This document shows positions 1-12,300 of a stretch of DNA of 38,786 bases, one piece after another (within the stretch, counting starts at the first letter, position 1; every line of letters starts with the position of its first letter). A program made the position numbers and the translations under genes. Where the stretch lies: contig NW_003200561.1 of assembly GCF_000006405.1 (NCBI RefSeq), positions 1 to 38,786 of the forward strand, read 5' to 3'. The notes below the pieces were generated by a model. The model worked only from the letters and a program-made list of their open reading frames with translations. It had not been told where the DNA came from and did not search any database. Source of the DNA: Perkinsus marinus ATCC 50983 (taxonomy: Eukaryota; Perkinsozoa; Perkinsida; Perkinsidae).

Positions 1-175
1 TCGTCGGTTGGGGTATTCATCGATAACAACGTTAAACCCCTACGTATTACTTTACAGATTGTTTCTATACCAACTTGTTTGTTTCCTGTTCACGAGACTA
101 GCCAGTTTATTCTTGTGTTGACAGCACCACACGACGGCTGTTTTCCTCTTAGCCTTCCTTATCGTTGTTACTTGG
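1..175 (+). other. 5' flank of the MMPL gene
   Basis: This stretch precedes the first ATG of the transporter gene and must hold its promoter and 5' untranslated leader. I see no convincing TATA box or other named motif. Short upstream reading frames occur but look like chance. Confidence 0.3.
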
Positions 176-2854
176 ATGGCCGATCAGAGTTCCTCCAAAG
201 GTTGGCAACTGTACAAAAGATTTACTACTTTCTACTTCGGCAGGGGAGGCAAATCGAACCTTGATGCTGATCGTCGATCCGAGTCCGATTCCTCTAATAC
301 TACTACCTCTTCAACTGACGGCAAGTGTTCTTCTGGTTTCGTCTATACTTATCTCAACTGGCTCTTCAAGCTGCGGTGGATTACCATACCAATTGTCATT
401 GGTCTGGTGGTCGCAGGGGTCTTTGGTTTGATAGATGTATTCGAGGTGACTGATGATGACTTTGCCGTCCCTGCCAACACACGGTCGTATAAGAATAGCG
501 AAGCCTACAACGATTGGTATGCACCTGTCCCATCTCATACCACGCCATCACCAACTCCATCACCAACACCAACACTACAGCCGACGAAGCCGCCTATGCA
601 TTACACTGCGGAGGAGACGATGCTTATTCAACGGCTTGATGGTAGTTCTTTGACTGAGGACTATCTCCTTTACAACGTCACTCGATATGTGTATGATGCA
701 TGGCAACCTCCGGAGTACCTTCTAACAAGCTATTACGCTTACAAGCAAAATGGCGATTTGCTCAAAGCCGAAGTGTTGATATCGGCGAATCACAGCGCGA
801 GTATGATGGAGGTTTGGTTTGCTAGTAGCCTCTCCGGTGAAGTGAGGCAATTGGAAGAAAAAATGGTGCAGAATTTGTATGAGCACTTCGGGTCAGATGT
901 CATTTATGTTGGTTTCACTGGTACTTACACTAACGACATTGAGGCTAAGACTATGACAGAGCAAGAAGTCATTCATTCCGATGCTATTGTTATTCCGGTC
1001 AGTTTTGTACTGCTAGCATTGGTTCTTCGTTCGTGGCGTATGATATTCATCCCCTTGGTGTCTATAGTGGTCACTGCTAGCTACACTGGTGGTATCCTCT
1101 ACCTAATAGCTCGATACTGGATGAAGGTTACCTCAGCGGCTCCTGCTGTTACCGCCTTCCTCATTGTTGCATTGTCCTTTGATTATTCCCTTTTTATCCT
1201 CACTCGCTATCGGGAGGAAATGCAGTTACATGGTCGCACGTCCTTCGAGGCTCTTGGGCTCAGCGTTCGCCACAGTGGCCATGTTATTATGGGATCTGGT
1301 TCAACATTAACGCTCTGTTTTATTGGTCTACTCTTCATCCCAATTGTCCAATTTCGCTCACTTGGAGCCGGTCTGATGATTGCAGTGATACTAGCAGTCA
1401 CAGTAAACTTGACAGTAATTCCCACACTCATGCTGTCCTTTCCTTCTTTCTTTTCTACATTCGGTTGTTTCGGGATATCCAGGATTTTCAAAAGTTGTTC
1501 CTCGAGAATCCCCCGCTGTAAGATTCCTTGCTGGTTCCATTGGGCTAAGTTCACGACAAAGTGGTATTCAACTCTACTGGCAGTTGCCATAGTAATAGGA
1601 CTCGGTGTTCCATTCACCATATTCGTAACGGAAATGGAGACTTCTCCGGATATGACACTACTGCAACCTCGGGGTATGTCCACAGCTGAGACTCTTGAAC
1701 GTATTCAAGAGTCGTTCTCACCTGGCTTGTGGGCTCCCTATACTATTATGCTGGGTTCCAAACAAGGTGTCATTTTCGACAGCCCTGATTATTGGCATGC
1801 CGCTCAAAGCTTTCAAGAAGAGTTAGTTGACACACTACTCGTGGGTCAGAATACATCAGCTCTCGCCAGTATTATGCTCGTCAAGATTGACAGTGTGCCA
1901 ACTATGAGGGTGCCTTATTCAATGGCGAAGCTCGCCAATAGCCCTCTGTGTAAGCTTGATATATGCAGCTATTTTCAAGAGGGCTTGGAGGCTACCATGA
2001 ATCCTGCCGGTACTGCTGTCACTGCGACGCTAGTCGCCGACCAAGCACCAACTTCCACAGCATCTGAGAAGTTCGTATACAATTTACGAGCTTTAGTTGA
2101 CAAATATAATTCTCAATATGGCGATGTGATTGAAATAATAGAAAATGGTGTCAGCTGTGAAACATACGACTCTAATCGTGCTGTTATGGGCAGCTTTGTT
2201 ATCACACTGGGTATCATTCTGGGCATCTGTATCGTTGTTGTTGGTTTCCTCTATCAATCCATCCTTATTCCGCTGAGATCAGTGGTTACTATATACATCA
2301 CCTTGGTCTTCTCTTTCGGGTTTACGATAGGCGTTTTCCAGCTGGGTTGGTTCAACGGTCTTAACTGCGCCACTTTATCATCGGAAGTTTCACAAGGTCT
2401 CTCCTGGGTCGTGGTGCCCATCTGTTTCGCTGTGGTGCTCGGTTTGAGTCTTGACTACGAGATTTTTCTCCTCGGTCGAATAACTGAGTCCCGTCATCTT
2501 GGGTATGGTGATAAGGCCTCAATAGAGATTGGTGTGTGGAAGACTGGATCGGTCATTTCCATGGCTGGTATCATCATGGCAGTGGCTTTCCTTGGTCTAG
2601 TGCTCACTTCAAGCCCCATGCTCAATCAAGCAGGCTTCTTGCTGGTTGTTGCCGTCCTCCTGGATACGTTCGTTGTGAGACCATTTATGACACCTGCTTT
2701 GATGGCTATCCTTGGACGATGGAATTGGTGGCCACATAAAGTAACTCATGTGTGTTATAACGATAGCCAACACCTCCTCGACTTGGAACGAAAAGCGACT
2801 TCAGATGCTGCTGCAGCGAGTAGTGAGTCGTCGACTACCTCCTCAGAAGTTTAG
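176..2854 (+). CDS. MMPL/RND-superfamily membrane transporter
   Basis: This single-exon gene encodes an 892-residue polytopic membrane protein of the MMPL branch of the RND superfamily, whose members export lipids or other hydrophobic cargo, usually with proton energy. One membrane span lies near residues 66-88. It is followed by an extracytoplasmic loop with a Pro/Thr-rich tract (about 118-140) and then a first five-span cluster (about 270-440) ending in the family motif form FDYSLFILTRYREE. A second loop domain and second five-span cluster (about 680-850) carry LDYEIFLLGRI and finish with GRWNWWP. These two motifs are the duplicated MMPL signature, and the closing GRWNWWP is typical of actinobacterial MmpL proteins. 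The N-terminal 60 residues are Ser/Thr-rich and polar, and the C-terminus is a Ser/Ala-rich cytosolic tail. The cargo cannot be told from sequence. The upstream ATG at 176 is the first in frame. I am very sure of the family and unsure of the function. Confidence 0.9.
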   Translation: MADQSSSKGWQLYKRFTTFYFGRGGKSNLDADRRSESDSSNTTTSSTDGKCSSGFVYTYLNWLFKLRWITIPIVIGLVVAGVFGLIDVFEVTDDDFAVPANTRSYKNSEAYNDWYAPVPSHTTPSPTPSPTPTLQPTKPPMHYTAEETMLIQRLDGSSLTEDYLLYNVTRYVYDAWQPPEYLLTSYYAYKQNGDLLKAEVLISANHSASMMEVWFASSLSGEVRQLEEKMVQNLYEHFGSDVIYVGFTGTYTNDIEAKTMTEQEVIHSDAIVIPVSFVLLALVLRSWRMIFIPLVSIVVTASYTGGILYLIARYWMKVTSAAPAVTAFLIVALSFDYSLFILTRYREEMQLHGRTSFEALGLSVRHSGHVIMGSGSTLTLCFIGLLFIPIVQFRSLGAGLMIAVILAVTVNLTVIPTLMLSFPSFFSTFGCFGISRIFKSCSSRIPRCKIPCWFHWAKFTTKWYSTLLAVAIVIGLGVPFTIFVTEMETSPDMTLLQPRGMSTAETLERIQESFSPGLWAPYTIMLGSKQGVIFDSPDYWHAAQSFQEELVDTLLVGQNTSALASIMLVKIDSVPTMRVPYSMAKLANSPLCKLDICSYFQEGLEATMNPAGTAVTATLVADQAPTSTASEKFVYNLRALVDKYNSQYGDVIEIIENGVSCETYDSNRAVMGSFVITLGIILGICIVVVGFLYQSILIPLRSVVTIYITLVFSFGFTIGVFQLGWFNGLNCATLSSEVSQGLSWVVVPICFAVVLGLSLDYEIFLLGRITESRHLGYGDKASIEIGVWKTGSVISMAGIIMAVAFLGLVLTSSPMLNQAGFLLVVAVLLDTFVVRPFMTPALMAILGRWNWWPHKVTHVCYNDSQHLLDLERKATSDAAAASSESSTTSSEV

Positions 2855-3381
2855 CCCAGTGCTGCGTTCAATACAACATAGGCGTGTTAAGCTTCTGTGT
2901 GTAGACGTTGAGTACTACTAGTGCCATCGCATGGGATACTCCCATGCATTTACTATTGTCAGCTGAACATTATCATTCTTGCGGATCGTGTTTCCATTAT
3001 TGTTGCCAACTTTCTTATTATTCTGTTTCTTAAGTTCCTCGATCTCGATCGTTCGAATACCATATGTCCTACCATCTCTTGGCATGGCTGTTCTCGTATC
3101 TTTCGAGCTGCCACCAAAGAGGGCAGGCCTCGCCTCTTCGGTCCGATGATTGCGTGCTTACCGAAGTTGTTGACTGTCATTTGTGCAGCATATTACACTT
3201 TATGCTTTATTGGATACGATTCTGGTGTTTTGTTAACAGTGCGTCACTCTCTCCAAATACGACATTGGATTCCGCACTTGAAGGAAAATGAATTATTTTT
3301 GTGATGATATTTCTCTCGCATGCTTGAATTTATCCCCATATCAAACTGAACACGAACTGCTGCTGAGCGGAAACTGCATTC
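2855..3381. other. Convergent intergenic spacer
   Basis: About 530 bases separate the stop of the MMPL gene (+) from the stop of the Rictor gene (-). The spacer should contain both 3' untranslated regions. I see no extended coding potential, RNA gene or repeat in it. Confidence 0.4.
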
Positions 3382-6300
3382 CTATCTGAGATTATCGAGA
3401 TAATCCAACGCGTCGAAGTCTAAAAACACATAGTCGAACAAGTTGTCGATAACCCTTCGTGTCGCTAGAGGGAAATGTAGTTTCAACATACGCTTATGAA
3501 TACGCAGCCACAAACCAACTGATTGAAAAAGATGCGGTTCGCTGTGTTTCTTTCGAATGAGAAACTTGTGGGACTCTTTATAAGCCACTGTATTGCAAAG
3601 GGCTGTTAAATGTCGTAAAACCTGAAAGAGATCGAGCTGGTTATCGAGATGCTGTAACTCGAATTCTCCGAGGACTCTTAAGCATACCTCTGCATGTTCA
3701 GGCGTATATTCTTTATAGAAGGCCCGACGAGGTATGGCCGTCATTCTCCTGCGACGAGTAGCCTGCTTTTTGAATGAAGGTAGAGGGCCGACTTGCGATG
3801 AATCTTCGCCTGTGAGGGAGTCTCCTTTAGACAAACCAGAGACATTAACGTTACGTTCCATTTTAGCGAGATCAGAATCCGAGCTACTGCTGCTACTGCT
3901 GCTGTTTTGGTCTGCATTATCTTGACCAGTCTTTCTGGCAGCGTAACTCAAATCGTCGTTGCCTTTGCCATCTAACAGGATAAAGATATTAGACTTATAT
4001 GTGACGAATGAAAGGTACTCACTGTATACTGATGGTGACAGGGCCGAGAACGGGTTGGCAGCAAGCAGTCTCTCAAGGGAAGCAGCCTCGGCGTCATCTT
4101 CCGATGATGCTGACATCGTCTCGGGAGCATCAGCATCGTAATCCACATAGGGATTCTGATAGTGATTGAGCATGTTCTCCGATCCTGCACGGCGCATGGA
4201 ACGCGGGGACACCCCTGAAGCACCCGACTTGTCAACCATGGACTGATGATGAACCTACGAGTCTGCAGCTCATCCTCGCCATCAAGAGATTGGAACAACG
4301 GTGAGGTACCACGATTAGGATCTGAAGTCAAAATAAGTTCAGCGTCGAGCATTCAAGGTTCACCTTCAACTTCCACGACTGACAAGTCTGTCGAGGAAGA
4401 CGCTGATGAGCTCGAAAGGTCGCTATACTCCTCCGTGGAAGACCTGAAGACCCTAGTAGTAGTTTCACAGACTAACAAACAGTGTTGGCATAACAAAGAG
4501 TACAAGCACTGACCATGAAGCGTAAGCACTCCAATTTCACAGCACATAGTATGATACATCGAATGGAACGTTATCTCATGAAAGCACGAGGAAACGGCAT
4601 GGAGGTTACATTTCCTCATCAACAGGCTTCTCATCCTCCTTGTCCACCTGCTGGAGGAACTTGTCTATATCTATCGGTCCATGGACCACTGGGTCCCATC
4701 CCAGACTCAACAGAGGCTGCTGAGCACTAGGCACCGAACACAGCAATGAGAGTGCGTAAATGGCCGAACCTGACAATCGTGTACAAATGACGAGCATAGA
4801 ACGATCCTACCTCGAAGACATAAATGTTTACAGTGAGTAGCCATCTTAACAAGAGTCTCCAAAGCCCCTATGTCTAGCAGGAGCTCCACACCTAGTTCGC
4901 CACCAGCACCAATGTTGGCAAACTGGAGAGCATATGATGATTAATGTATTGAAGTACGCTTACCGTCCACATGTACACTCGGCATTGTGTCTGACTCTCT
5001 CCGTCGGAATATCCGGGATCACCAGCGAAACATCGTTCAAGATATTCACGGGCGTCGACGAGCCACTAGCAGAGAAATTATAATCAAAGCCCCAAGGAGA
5101 AACCACTTACCGGTAACTTGTTCTGTCTCAGCCACTTGATCCCAACCGTGGTGCTCGCTAAGGGCCTGAAGGGTTCCGGGTCAAGATGTGACGAAGGTGC
5201 GGTATGGACTGACCGGCAAATGTGCAGAGGAGGGATGATGGATATTGGCGTGGAGCTGCTGGGCTCGAAACGGATAGGGAAACTCACTGACCGGACGCGA
5301 ATCTTGCCGTCGTCACCCAGGATGAAAGTGACGATAACCCCACTCTTGGGACATTGCCTGAGATGAGTTCCGATTGTTTCGGTATGAAAGATAACAACGA
5401 GGCACCATCGATGGTATTTTCCACAAATGGCTTCCTCCTCCCCATCGATAGCAAGAGCGTCCCTTCGCATATCCGCGATGGGGATAGTACACCATTCGGG
5501 GTCCGACACTAACCCACCGCCATATACAGAACAATACCTTGCAAAATAAGCCTAAGTAGAAGGCTAGCAAGAGAGCCTACTGTGAGCCAATACAAAGGGC
5601 AACCTGGAAGTTCGTTTTCTGGGAGTCTTCGTCAACTTCCAGTGGTACCGGTGCGGCCACTACGAGATGAGCCAGAGGTCCCGCCTCTAGGATATTATGG
5701 GACTGAGGACGAGGAAGAGATTGTTGGTGATGTAGGATGAGTAGAGAGATACCAGGACTGAATAGGCCTTCAGCTGCTTGAGTATCTTCACTGATATCCT
5801 TCTTGATACCAACCCACCGACAGAGAACGACTCGTTGTTGAACTTGACCGAAATGTACCACGGCAGTCGGAGCAGCCAGGGGTATCTGAAAATACAATGG
5901 ATGAGTACCACCAGCAGGAACAGGTATTAGGTACTGGAGGCTCTGATATTTGTAATTGACTGTGGGCTTGAGATAAGAAGGATTGGGTAGCACGAAGGCT
6001 GGATCGCGACGTTGTGGCTGTGATGGTGGAGGGAACTCGTCACTCTTGCTGCCGGCGATACCTATCGTGATGATGATGCTGCTGTTACGAGCGTTCTACT
6101 GAGCTTACCCAACTTCTCAGCCCGGTCCTTGTCCTCTAGAGCTTCACCATAGAAACCCACAATGGCGTGCTTGACACGCTCTGTCCAGAGAAGGTCGAGG
6201 ACGTCTACCTGATCACATACAGACTCCTCCTCGTCGATGGTGTCATCATCATCGACCTACGTAGCGTTTCATCTCTTCATCAACCCACCGCTGCCACTCA

Positions 6301-9300
6301 GTTTCGAGCCAACCATCGAGGATATGCTTCTCGCACATCTCCTCGTTTGAAAGGAGGCAGAGCCGGACGGGGCAGTCCAGGTCGCTGAGGGATCCACCGT
6401 ACTTGACCATCTCATCGAGCACGACATGATCGGTGTTGTAGTAGCTGCAAGAAGCATGAGAAAGCTAACAGCATACTGAGGCACTCACAGGGCTACGTAT
6501 CCCATCGACGCCAGTGCTGTTTGGGCCATGGCCTGTGAACCAGCGATGTCCAATTCTAGATGCTTAACAAGGATCTGCAGCGAAGTTGAATAGTAGAGGC
6601 AGACAGAGGCTTACGCTAGTAACCCATCGCATGAAATCCACCTCCCCAGGATTTATGCGGGACACTGTAGAGGGCATGGGCTCACCATCCTCACCACCAG
6701 AGTCTACTGTAACAGCCCGTGTCCTGTTGTGTAGGGCGTCCTCAGAGCCTGAACCCATCACTGAGGCATCCTCCATATGGACAGGTACATTGGATACACA
6801 CTGAATGTACTCATGAGCTCAGTAGTCATTGAGAGGATATAGTTCGAGTGAAACGCCGTTAATCAAGCCCAGGCTACCAGGTATATCCCGACGGCAGTCG
6901 AAGCTAGGAGCCACTTTCCTTCGAGGCTGACCTAAGAAATACATCCATCATCTCCGTACGTACAGTCGACTCGAGTGTTACTGGGCATTCCGACTGGATG
7001 CCACTTTCCGAATTCCATGCCAGACATTCTACTGGGGAACGCTGTAGCCTTTCGTGCACCGACAGCCGCACCGGCGGTGCTGTTGTTGTTGGGCATGTCA
7101 TCGTCCCACCAGACTGTGTTGTCGTAGGGGCTCGCCATTCTCTTACTGCAACGAGACGTGCCGCCCTCTGGATCTGCAGATGATTAGTAGTTATAATCGT
7201 TGGAGTGATTTAGTCCGTAAAAGTATATTTCTTACCCACGATATACTGTACATCGCTATTGGTAAGCGCAGTGGCGTCGCTCTCGAAGCTTCTAGTAGTG
7301 TCAATGTGAGTAAGACTGGTGAGTAATGATACAACGAAACACTGTAGGTAAGCCGAGCCGTTGGTCATGGCTGCTTCCATAGCCTTACCTACAATCACAC
7401 ATCTCACTCAGTGGGACCTCAATAGGGACACTTACGGTTACGTCGGGCTACCCCCAAGGAGAGGCAGGATAGCACTGATGCTGTGAATGGGTCCAATGAT
7501 GATATCAGCACCATACGGTAGATGAGACGGTATATGTCGTACTTCTGAAGAAGGGCCACACCTTCTCTAGTGGAGGATAGGACCTGTATGAAGCCGACAG
7601 TCTGCTGCGGGGAGCGGCCTGGTCTTACCCCGATCATAGCCCCATACTCTCGACTCAGCCGTCTGAACTGCTCTACAATACCGCCCTCGTCGGCAGGTCG
7701 GGTCAGGCCTGTATGGAAAACCAATGGCCCAACAGAGGGAGGTCAGTGCGAGCCTACTGTCAGCCGCATCCTTGGCCGCCCACTTGAGCCCACTCTGAAC
7801 CGCTGGGTCTGCTCTCACCAGGGGAGGACCATCGGCAACAGGTTGGCCCCAGCTGCCAACTCTCTCAATGCGAGCACCACCAGGTGAGGAGGTGGCCGAC
7901 TGAGCGCCGCTGGTCCCATCAGGGGTGATGGACGCCGCCGCCGCTGCCGACTTCGAACTGAGGCTGGTGAAGACGTTGGCAGTGGTGTAGGGTTCTGGTT
8001 GAGGGGACGAACGAGATCTGACGAGAAGCTTGGATACTCCTAAACTCACAGAGTAGTCATTCTCTCTATACAGAGATGTATTCGATGTGCTCTATTAAAA
8101 CGGATAACGTACGTTTCCTCAGAGAGGCCACTCAATCCTCTCTCCCGAGCCCGTCGACCAGTGATGTCCATCCAGCTTGAGAGCTTCCTATCAGATCGAA
8201 TGTCACGCTCCGCCCCTGTGATCGATTCGCTGAGCATTTTAGCCAGGTCAGCCGTGAAGGTGTGAGACTGGTGATGATGATGTTGCTGACTCCGCTGTTG
8301 ACCATCGACCACAACGACAGTAGGGGTGTCCGCCGTTTCCCCCGGCACTCTGAATAGACACCCCATGCATAATGTCACTGAAATGAACTCACCCTAGATA
8401 TTTCTCTCGAGCCTCTTTATGTGATACCACCAGCGCCAACAGTGTATTCGCCAATCTCGCCAGAGCAAGGCACTGGCCGTTCCAGGGCTGTGAGCCAAAG
8501 ACAGGATTAGCCGCGGGACCCTGACTGGCTGGCCCCTCGTTCATGCTGCTGGTCGCACTCTCGTTGTCTAGTTCCACAAGGTCGGCCAAAGTCCTTGTCG
8601 TGAATGCACTCCATGAGCTTCTAGTGCGCCGATGGTGACGATATTGATGGTGTTTGACTGAGGAAAGCGAAGTCTGCCGGAATTACACCGAGGGGGCCCT
8701 TACTAGGTGAGAAGAAGCGGAGGAGTCTCTTCAAGAAATCAGTCTCGAACATGCATTGAAAGGCTACTGAGTGATAGCCACCATGGTCGATGCAGCCGTG
8801 GGCCACAACCCGATGGATAGTTGGCCAGTGCCAGAGACTGTAGTCTCTCGTACTCAACACTTTTGAGTCCATCAGAACCTGAGTCGGGTTATAGCTTATT
8901 GCAAGGAAGGGCTTCGAACATAGAGCAATATCATTTAGGACATACACGACCACCCGGTGTAGAAGACAGCTGAGCTCACTCACTCACCCTCATGACGTGC
9001 TCTTTATTGCTCCAGTCTATTCTATCACCGCTACTGCCAGCGATGACCTATAAGAGCGGATCTAATCAGTCACCACGACTCATTGCCCTACCCCGAGAGG
9101 ATAGGCGGTGGCATTGGGCACGAACTGGGGCTGCTGGACTATCCTCAACATACCAGGCCACGATAGACACCCGACCGAGTTCACACCGTACTCGTAACAG
9201 CTCATACTGGCATCGTTGTCGGACAACTCTGGTACCTGAAAGGATCGGGCTGGGCCTCCCTGGGGAGCCTGTTGCACATTTACCCTCGATGGGAGGCACC

Positions 9301-12300
9301 AGTAGACCCCTGGATAGCCGAGGCTTCGATAGCTAGTCCAAGTGAGGTAGGTGTCGGTCTCAAGCCAAGTAAGGATCGATAGGCATCTTGAACGGAGTTG
9401 GACGGAAGTCTTATCTGAAGGAAGTGATGCTATACGAGAAAACAGAAGTCTTCTACCATGGTCGAAGTTGGCCGCTCTGGTCACAATCGATGTCATATGG
9501 TGGATATCGGGAAAAGAAGCCGAAGGCAAGAGGATCGTGACGCATCGTAGTATCTGGACGAGTATCATAGATGAGCGGGGACGAGTAGTTCATATGCAAG
9601 CCTTGAAAGCAGTAGTGGTTACGCTTACTGTATCGACTAGACTAGTGGCCTGATGGGCCACAGGTTCATTCATGGGGTCGGCCATAGTAGCCAAATAAGA
9701 GACGGCAGACGACAGACCAAACGTGAGGAGCATCCTCAATAGTAACGAACCTTGATGACGACAGTAGATGGTGAGGATATGAAGGTTGAAGGCCTCACCG
9801 AATACTCGGGTCATGTCCATGGGAGGCTCTTTACGGCAGACCAATACCTAGAGAGAGGCTCGTGGGCTAGTGACAAAGGAGTGTCCGATCTGGGTTTCAT
9901 GAAAGGTATCACTAACTCCCGTCGATAAACTCTCATACGTGGTTGTCTCGAGTGCAATGGGACTCCGTAGAAGCAGTTGGACTTACTGCCTTGGACTCCT
10001 CATTTATGCCGGTATACGATCTCCCTCGAGCTGCCAGATTCAAGGCACTATTTCCGCGGGTTCTCGACCTGAGAAAGCTGACGATGTGATGAAGGTGTGG
10101 TATTCTCAGTCACCGTGGATGATCCCAGCTGAAGAGTCCGCGGTGGACCAGCATAGCCTGAGTGTCCTCGCTTCCACCTCCCATCGAATCAGGTCTACGC
10201 GGCAAGTCGCCGCTATCCGCTGAATAAGAAGGAATGGTCAACGGTAATGCTAGGGCAGCTCGGATCTTTATGGAGGCCTACTATAGATTGCCGATGAACG
10301 GTCGAACTGGGGTACGCACCACCAGCCCAGGACGTCCTGGAACAGTGTCAGGAGCTCCTTCACTATTGTCCTGAACAGAACATGGATCGATGGACAATTT
10401 GATAACAAACTAGCGAGACAAACGTGAAACAGCAGCAACAGCAGCTCTGGACACGACCATTGGCCATGACGCCTATCAGGTCTGCTGCTGTGAAATTCTC
10501 AGGAGAGAGATGGACACGGTGGTCGAGCAAGCACCATAACTTCAGAGTGCCGGAGGCCTACATGTCATTAAGCTTCTTCAATAGTTTGATGAGGGAAGCC
10601 AATCCCTCAGGATTCTCTGCTAGGAGAAGGAGACCAGGTATGGTACCTGTGGAGCAATATCCAACAACTGACGCTAGGATGGCTGGGCGTACACAATAGA
10701 GTGGATATACATCTACGTGCACATCGACACCGTATGGCATGTATCTCGTCCAAAGCTGCTTGTCTTGAGCCTTTAGAGCGCTCTCCTTGGGTGGAGCCCA
10801 CTTCCTCTACAATAAAGAACAGTGATGATGGACTTCTCGGTGAGATGTCTGGATATAACAAGGATTATCATAATTGAAAAACATTTCCTTAACGGACTTA
10901 ACGGCAGATTCTGCCGGGCAGAAGTGTATGCAAAAAACAGTTCCACGAGTCGAAATTGCCCTGTGAAACTGATGTTCTCATAGGTATAGTTATCCTCCGT
11001 CACCATAGAACTGAGGTTCTTATCCGCGTGGACGCAATGAGAATGATGATATCGATATCGACGAGAACTACTACTCCCAGATGGTGTGAAGATAATTTCC
11101 ATACTCTCCACCGATGGGGAAATGACGAGGGAGAATCGGTTGAATTGTTGACTTCAAAAAGCAGGAGAACCGGAGAGATAAGATTCCATGGCTTGATAGT
11201 GGCTTCGGTAACCGCTGGCATAGCGGCCCCATTTAGGGGAAATATTTTCAAACTGTATATTTCGCTGGCATAGCGGCCCCATTTGCGAAAAAGGATTCCT
11301 GAATAGTATATTCCTCCGAGAGAGCGACCCCATTAGCCAAATTGTTTTTAAACAGTGTATTTCGCTGGCATAGCGGTCCCATTCGCCAAATTGATTTTTA
11401 GACAGTATATTTCACTGGCATAGCGGCCCCATACGCCAAGTTAATTTTTAGACAGTATATTGCGCTGGCATAGCGGCCCCATTCGCCAAATCGATTTCTA
11501 AACAGTATACTTCGCTGGCATAGTGGCCCTCTAAACAGTATATTTCACTGGCATAGCGGCCCCATTGGCCAAATGGCAGTGATGATCGCCGCATCATCAT
11601 CATCATGGGCCTACCTCGATAACCGGTGAATATAGTGAAGACCTGTGTGAGGTCAACAGCAATCTGCCTCCTAGAGTATTCTCTAAGGTTGCCATCTTGG
11701 AGTACATGGACCACAGTCCAGACTATAGGCTCCATATGGATCGTCGACAGGACCGGGTCGAGACAGCCGTAATTGAATAGAGACTAATAAGACCAATAAT
11801 GTGGTGGACATATAAGATACAACGAACTCACCCCTAAGGCACCATTTTTGATGGCATTTTTCGGGTCCTTTAGCAGAATCGTGGTCAGAGTGGAAAGACA
11901 TAGGCTGAAACACTACAGTATGCTACAACTCCAAGACTGTTGCCTCACCTTCTCAATCCAACGTCCGTGGCTCCGCTGTTGGCAATAGCCACCATGGAAC
12001 GCACGGCGCAGACAGGGATCTGCACAAGTGATAGAGATGTCAGTTTCACGCGCCACGAGATGCAGAACGTACCTCCTGACCATCTATTAGAGCCAAGCTG
12101 ATCCATCTCCTAATGAACTTCATAGCTGCTGCCCGTTCACAGCGGTCATTGCTGACCTCAAGTCGGACGCAGACTAACTCCATTACACGCAGAGGCTTGA
12201 GTATCTAGAATGATGAAGTACCTTTACTATTGCAGAAGCTCTGTCCCATCGCAGAATAGCAAATGCGATAATGTGGCGTGTTAGATCCCGCTCACCACGG

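Noticed and set aside
9080-9568. Separate 162-codon minus-strand gene
   Set aside because: It lies between Rictor segments on the same strand and reads as one or two Rictor exons, not an independent gene.
11200-11575. CRISPR array
   Set aside because: The units are directly adjacent with no unique spacers, and the setting is a eukaryotic intron.
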